Shown here: positions 59,212 through 64,000 of the stretch, one piece after another
Position numbering within the stretch: the stretch's first letter is position 1
Layout of the letters: each line of letters opens with the position of its first letter
NCBI RefSeq assembly: GCF_036226685.1
Contig: NZ_CP109009.1
Location: forward strand, 1,426,001 to 1,490,000
Reading direction: 5' to 3'
Source of the DNA: Streptomyces sp. NBC_00690
GTDB taxonomy: Bacteria; Actinomycetota; Actinomycetes; Streptomycetales; Streptomycetaceae
Length of the DNA stretch: 64,000 bases
Translations under genes and position numbers: made by a program
Notes under the pieces: model-generated
What the model was told of the DNA's origin: nothing
Seen by the model: only the letters and a program-made list of their open reading frames with translations
Database searches by the model: none

Positions 59212-60063
59212 TCAGCGCCGGAAGCCGCCCTCGGAGTCGATGACCTGACCGGTGATCCACTCCGCCTCATCGGTGGCCAGCCACGCGATCAGTCGGGCGG
59301 GATCGTCCGGCATGCCCCAACGGCCGGCGGGGAACCGCTCCTCCACGTTCCGGTACTCCTCTCCGACCAGGTAGTCGGTGTCCACCGGACCAGGATTGAC
59401 CGTGTTGACCGTCACCGCCAGATCGGCGAGGCCGGATGCGAGCGAACGGGTCACCGAGGCCAACGCACCCTTGGCGAGGGCGTAGGCGATCTCGTGCGGC
59501 ATTCCCCCCGCGATGTCCTGTCCTGAGGTCATCATCACCACCCGCCCACCGGGGGTGACGGCCGACGCGGTGGTGCGCATCCGGGCGTACGCCTGGACCA
59601 GCAGCAGCACCGAGCGGGTGTCGATCGCCCAGTGGGCGTCGAGCATCGCCGCATCGATCTCGTCCAGCGTGCCGTCATGGCCGCTGAGGGCGTGATTGGC
59701 CACGAGGATGTCGATGGTCCCGCCGAGGGCTTCGCCAGCGGCAGCGATCAGTGCGGCTGGTGCCGCCGGGTCGGCCAGATCCGCCGGGCCGTGACACACG
59801 CGGGCCGCGGGATCACCCAGGGCTTCCCTAACGCCAGCCGCCACGGCCTCAGGGCCGCCCGGATCAGCTCCCCAGGATTGGGAGGCGTCGTGCGGGATGT
59901 GGTGGTGGAGGTAGACGCTCGCCCCCAGCGCGGCCAGTCGACGCCCCACGGCGTAGCCGATGCCACCCCGTCTGCTCGCACCGGTGACCAGGGCGGTACG
60001 CCCCCGCAGGGGCAGGGGGTCGCGACGGAGGGAGGCGGTCTGCGGAGGTGGGTACTTGGGCAT
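59212..60063 (-). CDS. Short-chain dehydrogenase/reductase
   Basis: A 283-residue SDR oxidoreductase, ATG 60063. The cofactor loop is TGASRRGGIGYAVG (TGxxxGxG variant), ILVANHALSG replaces the usual NNAG with ANHA, and the active site has Ser in MMTSGQDIAGG and YALAK (YxxxK). The PGPVDTDYL and ITGQVIDSEGGFRR ends are normal. The extra Arg-Arg-Gly in the cofactor loop and RTAL before it suggest NADP(H). Substrate unknown; it resembles the FabG-like group. Confidence 0.92.
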   Translation of the reverse strand: MPKYPPPQTASLRRDPLPLRGRTALVTGASRRGGIGYAVGRRLAALGASVYLHHHIPHDASQSWGADPGGPEAVAAGVREALGDPAARVCHGPADLADPAAPAALIAAAGEALGGTIDILVANHALSGHDGTLDEIDAAMLDAHWAIDTRSVLLLVQAYARMRTTASAVTPGGRVVMMTSGQDIAGGMPHEIAYALAKGALASVTRSLASGLADLAVTVNTVNPGPVDTDYLVGEEYRNVEERFPAGRWGMPDDPARLIAWLATDEAEWITGQVIDSEGGFRR

Positions 60064-60154
60064 GGCACCCCATCCTGCGCGAGCCCGACGGCGTTGTCGC
60101 GCGAAATACCGCCCGCGGGCCGGCCGGCACCTGCCGCCCGGCCCGCCGACCTCT

Positions 60155-60251
60155 CTCGACGCCCCCCTCGACGCCCCCCTCGACGCCGGACCAACGCGGG
60201 TCGATGCGCTGCGGTTACCGTGCCGTCCAGTGCGGTTGCCGTGTCGTGCAG
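60155..60251. repeat. Two short tandem repeats downstream of sbcC
   Basis: CTCGACGCCCCC at 60155-60166 and 60167-60178, with a third copy CTCGACGCCGGA at 60179-60190. Then a 21-bp unit beginning TGCGGTTACC (60210-60230) is repeated at 60231-60251 with 18/21 matches. They lie between the SDR gene and the end of sbcC. Confidence 0.75.
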
Positions 60252-60265
60252 TGCCGGGGACGCGA

Positions 60266-63200
60266 TCAACCGCCCAGGGGTGCCGTCAGCACCCGGATGC
60301 CCGAACCACCGCGCTGCTTGACCACTTCGAGCTGTGTGGGGATGCGGCGACGCAGATCGGCGACATGGCTGACGATCCCGACGCTGCGGTCCTGCTCCCG
60401 CAGGGAGTCGAGGACGTCGATGACCTCGTCGAGGGTCTGCTCGTCCAGACTGCCGAACCCCTCGTCGATGAACAGGGTGTCGAGCCGCACCCCCCCGGCC
60501 TCATCGGTCACCACATCGGCCAGGCCGAGCGCGAGCGCAAGACTCGCGAAGAAGGTCTCACCCCCGGACAAGCTGGTGGTGTCGCGTTCCCTACCGGTCC
60601 AGGAGTCCACGACATGGAGCCCCAACCCGGCTCGCCGGGCCCCCGTGCGGGCATCGGAGTGTACGAGGGTGTAGCGGCCCGACGACATGCGCTGCAATCT
60701 GACGGAGGCAGCCGCCGCCACCTGTTCGAGCCGGGCGGCCAACACGTACGACTCCAGCCGCATCTTGCGCTCGTTGTCCGAGGATGTGCCCGCGGTGAGC
60801 CCCGCGAGCCGGGCGACCCGCTCGTACTCCTCACGCAGCGGTCCAAGTCGCCGGACCTCGGTGGACGCCGCCTGGGAGAGCCGGGTGAGTTCGGCACAGC
60901 GCTGCCGGTCGGCGGCGAGGCGGGAGGTGGCGTCACGAAGCGTCTGTTCGGCGTTCTCCCAGGCTGTCTCGGCAGCGCGGGGGTCAGCCGGGGGACGCTG
61001 GGCCGCGGCACGGGTCTCGGGTTCGGCGAGCCGGTCGGCCACGGCCGCGGCTTCCGTCTGCCAGGCGTCGATGCGCTGGCGCAGGTCCCTTCGCTCGGCT
61101 TCGCCCATGAGGGCCGCGGCGGCCTGTGCCGGGGTGTCGAATCCGGCTCGATAGGCGGCATCGGCCAGTCGGTCGTCGGCGTCCTTCAGCCGGTTGGCCG
61201 TGGCGTCGAAGGCACGTGTGGCATCGGCTGCTGCTGCCAACCTGGTCACCTGCCGCTCCAGTCGGGCGGCGAGTTCGTCGATGCCGACCTCGCCGTCATG
61301 CACGAGTGCCAACTCCGCCGAGAGCGTGGCGTGTTCCTCTTCGAGGGACTCACGGCGGGAGGTTCGGGCCGCGGCTCGCTGCTCGACCTGCTGACGCACG
61401 GTGAGCCGCTCCTGATGCTCGCGCTCGGCCCGGTCGAGGGCTTCGTGGGCGGCGTGGAGTCCGGAGGCGAGGTGATGGGCCTGTCGCTGCTCCCTCTCCA
61501 ATCGTTCGACGAGCGAGCCCAGTTCCCCGGCATCGGGGTCCGGGGGCGTGTCCTCGGAAACAACACCGGGGCCAGCGAGCGGGTCCGCGGAGGTGACGTA
61601 CGCCTCGGGTTCCGTCCGCCCGCCCGGGCTGCCGTCCGGGATGGGAAAGGTCGCCGCCTCGCCGTCCCCGAGGGCGCCCCGGGCTTCTGCCCTGGCCCTG
61701 GCCCAGGACTCCTGCAGCACGGCCAGTTCGCGTTCCGCGGTCGCCTTCGCGGCCTCGGCTTCGGTGTGCACCTCGTAGGCCGCGTCTTCGGCGGCCGGCT
61801 CCACCCGGTCGTCGTCCCGGGCCGCCGGGCGCGGGTGTTCGATCGAGCCGCACACGGTGCAGGGTTCGCCGGGAGTGAGGTTCACCGCCAGTTCGGATGC
61901 GATTCCGCGCAGCCTGCGTTCCTTGAGGTCGAGCCAGACCTCCTTCTCCGCGGTCGACAGGTCCCGAGCCGCCCGTAGGGCTTCCGTCGCCTCGTCCCGC
62001 AAGGTGACCAGGCGGTCGCGTTCCCGGGCCGCTTCGAGCCTGCCGCGGACCGGCCCGATCCTGGCGGTCAGTTGCTCGGCGCGGGTGGCCGCTTCCTGAG
62101 CTGCGGTGATGCGCTCGCGGCAGCCGTGCCGCAGCGTCTCCCAGCCGGCGAGCCACTCCCGGGCCTCCGCGAGGACGTCGTCGTCGACCCGTGCCTGCCG
62201 GTCCAACTCGGACTGCTCCTGGTCGATGGCGGCGCAGCGGCGTTCGGCCCTGCGCGCTGCCTGGAGCCCCCCGAGATCCTGGCGCAGCCGCCCCTCTCGG
62301 GCCGACAGTGCTTCCACACCGGCATCGCCCAGGTCCTGGGGCAGCCCGGTGCGGGCGTTCTGCCAGGTGGTGCTCGCTGCCGCGTGGTCCCGTTCGGCCT
62401 CATCCCTCAGCCGGAGCGCCGGGGCCAGTTGCCTGGCCCGCTCGCCGCGTTCCCAGCGCAGTCGTGCGGAATCGTGCTCGGCCTGTCGCATCGTCAGGGC
62501 GTCATTGCGGCGGCAGGCGTCGGCGTGGCGCTGCTGGCGTTGGTGCAGATCCCGTTCGTCGTCCAACCGGGAACGGGCCGCGGCCTGTCGGCTCTCGGCC
62601 GTCCGCAACGCATGAGTGGTGATGTCCAGCCGCTCGGTGGCCGCGGAGCGGGCGATGGCCGCCCAGGTCAGTACGGATTCGGCCAGTCCAGGATCTCCCG
62701 GTTGCCCAGCGGGGGCGGGCCAGTCGCCACCCGCCGCACCCGCGGCCTGTTCCATGCGGTGGGCCAGCGAGAGGAGTTGCTCGTCGCCGGTGCGCACCCG
62801 GGCCTCGGCTGCCCGCCTGCGTTCGGCAAGGCGTTCCTCGACCGCGGCGAAGCGGCTGGTGTCGAACAGTCGACCGAGGAGCTTGCCCCTGGCCTCGGCG
62901 TCCGCTCGCAGGAAGCGGGCGAAGTCGCCCTGCGGCAACAGCACCACCTGGCAGAACTGTTCGCGGTTCATACCGACCAGTTGGGTGATCTCCTCACCGA
63001 TCTCCTGGTGGGAACGGCTGAGGGCCTGCCATGTACCCGTGGTGTCGTCGTACTCGCGCAGCCAACTCTGGGCGCGATCGGTGGTGAAACCCTTGCCGCT
63101 CTTCTTGGCGCGGGGTTGGGCCGGGCGCCGGACGATCTCCAACCGCCTGTCGGCGACGGTGAGTTCGAGAAGAACCTCGGTGGGGGTGCCGGCGTCGGCG

Positions 63201-63412
63201 TGGTCGCTGCGCAGCGGTGTGCCCGGGCTCTGACGGGCGCCGGGGACGGATCCGTACAGGGCGAAGCACACCGCGTCGAGCACGGAGGTCTTGCCCGCGC
63301 CGGTGGGTCCGTGGAGCAGGAAGATGCCCGCCGATGACAGTGCGTCAAAGTCGATGTGCTGCTCGTCCGAGAAGGGACCGAAGGCGGTGAGGGTGAGCCG
63401 GTGGAGCCTCAT
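60266..63412 (-). CDS. sbcC: SbcC exonuclease subunit (Rad50-like ATPase)
   Basis: A 1048-residue SMC-like ATPase forming SbcCD, which opens hairpins and processes DNA ends. ATG 63412 overlaps the sbcD stop (ATGA). The N-terminal half has LTLTAFGPFSDEQHIDFD and Walker A HGPTGAGKTSVLDA, and the Q-loop LLPQGDFARFLRA. Long charged coiled coils run to a zinc hook CTVCGS (about residue 518). The C-terminal half has the signature SLSGGETFFASLALALGLAD and Walker B LDTLFIDEGFGSLD. Length is normal. It is the second gene of the sbcDC operon. Confidence 0.96.
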   Translation of the reverse strand: MRLHRLTLTAFGPFSDEQHIDFDALSSAGIFLLHGPTGAGKTSVLDAVCFALYGSVPGARQSPGTPLRSDHADAGTPTEVLLELTVADRRLEIVRRPAQPRAKKSGKGFTTDRAQSWLREYDDTTGTWQALSRSHQEIGEEITQLVGMNREQFCQVVLLPQGDFARFLRADAEARGKLLGRLFDTSRFAAVEERLAERRRAAEARVRTGDEQLLSLAHRMEQAAGAAGGDWPAPAGQPGDPGLAESVLTWAAIARSAATERLDITTHALRTAESRQAAARSRLDDERDLHQRQQRHADACRRNDALTMRQAEHDSARLRWERGERARQLAPALRLRDEAERDHAAASTTWQNARTGLPQDLGDAGVEALSAREGRLRQDLGGLQAARRAERRCAAIDQEQSELDRQARVDDDVLAEAREWLAGWETLRHGCRERITAAQEAATRAEQLTARIGPVRGRLEAARERDRLVTLRDEATEALRAARDLSTAEKEVWLDLKERRLRGIASELAVNLTPGEPCTVCGSIEHPRPAARDDDRVEPAAEDAAYEVHTEAEAAKATAERELAVLQESWARARAEARGALGDGEAATFPIPDGSPGGRTEPEAYVTSADPLAGPGVVSEDTPPDPDAGELGSLVERLEREQRQAHHLASGLHAAHEALDRAEREHQERLTVRQQVEQRAAARTSRRESLEEEHATLSAELALVHDGEVGIDELAARLERQVTRLAAAADATRAFDATANRLKDADDRLADAAYRAGFDTPAQAAAALMGEAERRDLRQRIDAWQTEAAAVADRLAEPETRAAAQRPPADPRAAETAWENAEQTLRDATSRLAADRQRCAELTRLSQAASTEVRRLGPLREEYERVARLAGLTAGTSSDNERKMRLESYVLAARLEQVAAAASVRLQRMSSGRYTLVHSDARTGARRAGLGLHVVDSWTGRERDTTSLSGGETFFASLALALGLADVVTDEAGGVRLDTLFIDEGFGSLDEQTLDEVIDVLDSLREQDRSVGIVSHVADLRRRIPTQLEVVKQRGGSGIRVLTAPLGG

Positions 63413-64000
63413 CCGGTCGCCTCGCCGGCGCTCGCGACGGTCTTGCGGCCGGGGTTGGATTGCCGGGGCACCGTGCGTACGCCTCCGCTGTCGTGTGCCG
63501 CCACCGCGGCCCGGATGTCGTCGAACGCCCCGCTCAGCACGGCCCGCTCCTGCTCGTCGGGGCCCTGCCCGGCGCGGACGTGCGCCACGAAGTCCTCGGC
63601 GATCTGCTGGTCGCCACGGCCTTTGAGCCGCTCGGCGTAGGAACGTGCGGTCGGCCCGTCGGGGCCGCGCTCCGGCTCGAAGACCAGGCTGAGGGTGTGC
63701 GGGAAGCGCCGGGTGAGCCTGGCCATGGGGTCGGCCGGACGGGATGCGTCGGTGAGGGTCGCCTCCACGAACGCCTCCGCATGGCGATCGAGCGACTCGT
63801 CGGTGAGCAGTTCGTCGAGTGTGCCACGCAGCCGGGCCAGCGGACGGGGCACGGGGGTGTCGATGCGCTCGGCGTGGATCTCACCCTGCGCACCGAGGTC
63901 GATCAGCCACATGGTCTTGCGGTGGTGGACTTCGGAGAAGGAGTACGGGAGCGGAGAACCGCTGTAGCGCACCCGGTCGGTGATGGTCTGGCAGCCGTGC
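63409..64000 (-). CDS. sbcD: SbcD nuclease subunit (Mre11-like), 3' part
   Basis: The C-terminal 196 codons of SbcD; the gene runs off the right edge, so the phosphoesterase motifs are outside the window. The visible start of this fragment, HGCQTITDRVRYSGSPLPYSFSE, is the conserved end of the catalytic domain in Mre11/SbcD. The rest is the capping domain and a C-terminal charged stretch that binds SbcC. The stop overlaps the sbcC start by 4 nt, the usual coupled arrangement. Confidence 0.93.
   Translation of the reverse strand, partial: HGCQTITDRVRYSGSPLPYSFSEVHHRKTMWLIDLGAQGEIHAERIDTPVPRPLARLRGTLDELLTDESLDRHAEAFVEATLTDASRPADPMARLTRRFPHTLSLVFEPERGPDGPTARSYAERLKGRGDQQIAEDFVAHVRAGQGPDEQERAVLSGAFDDIRAAVAAHDSGGVRTVPRQSNPGRKTVASAGEATG

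Noticed and set aside
1..64000. CRISPR arrays, tRNA or rRNA genes, IS elements, prophage genes
   Set aside because: I looked for regularly spaced repeats, cloverleaf ends, transposase motifs and phage structural genes and saw none.

Overview
The window comes from a high-GC actinobacterium, almost certainly a Streptomyces or close relative. The evidence is strong G/C bias at third codon positions, GTG/TTG starts, a MurT-GatD pair, an actinobacterial HATPase / XRE-DUF5753 / DUF397 module, an actinobacterial c-di-AMP riboswitch in front of a cell-wall hydrolase, a DUF3516 helicase, and a single rare TTA leucine codon in a regulatory gene. I see no prophage, IS element, CRISPR array, tRNA or rRNA. 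It reads as chromosomal core or near-core sequence.

Layout. 1-7.3 kb: 3' end of an MMPL transporter, a Tat-exported GH109-type oxidoreductase/glycosidase, and a two-gene heterodimeric ABC exporter whose nucleotide-binding domains have decayed in complementary ways. 7.4-20.1 kb: DUF457 membrane protein (-), DUF3516 helicase, TesB thioesterase, Cys-type glutathione peroxidase, acyl-CoA dehydrogenase (-) divergent from a TetR regulator, peptide deformylase (-), murT-gatD (lipid II amidation), a group III phosphofructokinase, a CtaG-like oxidase assembly protein and a 55-residue membrane peptide. 20.1-26.7 kb: an anti-sigma-type HATPase, PlsC, an orphan Phd antitoxin, a ClpP paralog lacking the catalytic histidine, a riboswitch-controlled NlpC/P60 hydrolase, and a WhiJ-like regulatory module. 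26.7-31.5 kb: biotin genes, bioF divergent from bioB-bioA, with bioD behind its own palindrome. 31.6-38.8 kb: VOC protein, methyltransferase, a Fic-like/RHH toxin-antitoxin pair, an orphan LolD-type ATPase, a GNAT, two tandem CNNM/CorC proteins and an SGNH hydrolase. 38.8-48.4 kb: purB-mug, ROK and GntR regulators, a SigJ-type ECF sigma factor, an alpha/beta hydrolase, and an EamA exporter divergent from a MocR regulator. 48.5-64 kb: a SWIM/DUF6493 operon, a membrane-anchored ACT-GNAT protein, a Cys/Met-type PLP enzyme divergent from an Lrp/AsnC regulator, a DUF885 peptidase-like protein, an SDR, and sbcD-sbcC.

Genes that work together: murT-gatD amidate lipid II, the NlpC/P60 enzyme trims wall under c-di-AMP control, and deformylase acts on nascent proteins; bioFBAD make biotin, which supports acyl-CoA metabolism; purB and mug are translationally linked; sbcD-sbcC process DNA ends. 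Several divergent gene pairs carry visible palindromes or repeats that look like operators (TetR/acdH, bioF/bioB, GntR, MocR/EamA, Lrp/PLP enzyme).

The most unusual items are: the membrane-anchored ACT-GNAT protein beside a sulfur-amino-acid-type PLP enzyme; the ClpP paralog with Lys in place of the catalytic His and its small downstream partner; the uncharacterised SWIM-DUF6493 pair; the TTA-containing DUF397 gene in the WhiJ-like module; the Cys-rich repeat tail on BioB; and the mirrored decay of the two ABC half-transporters. All calls are by eye; no database search was run.
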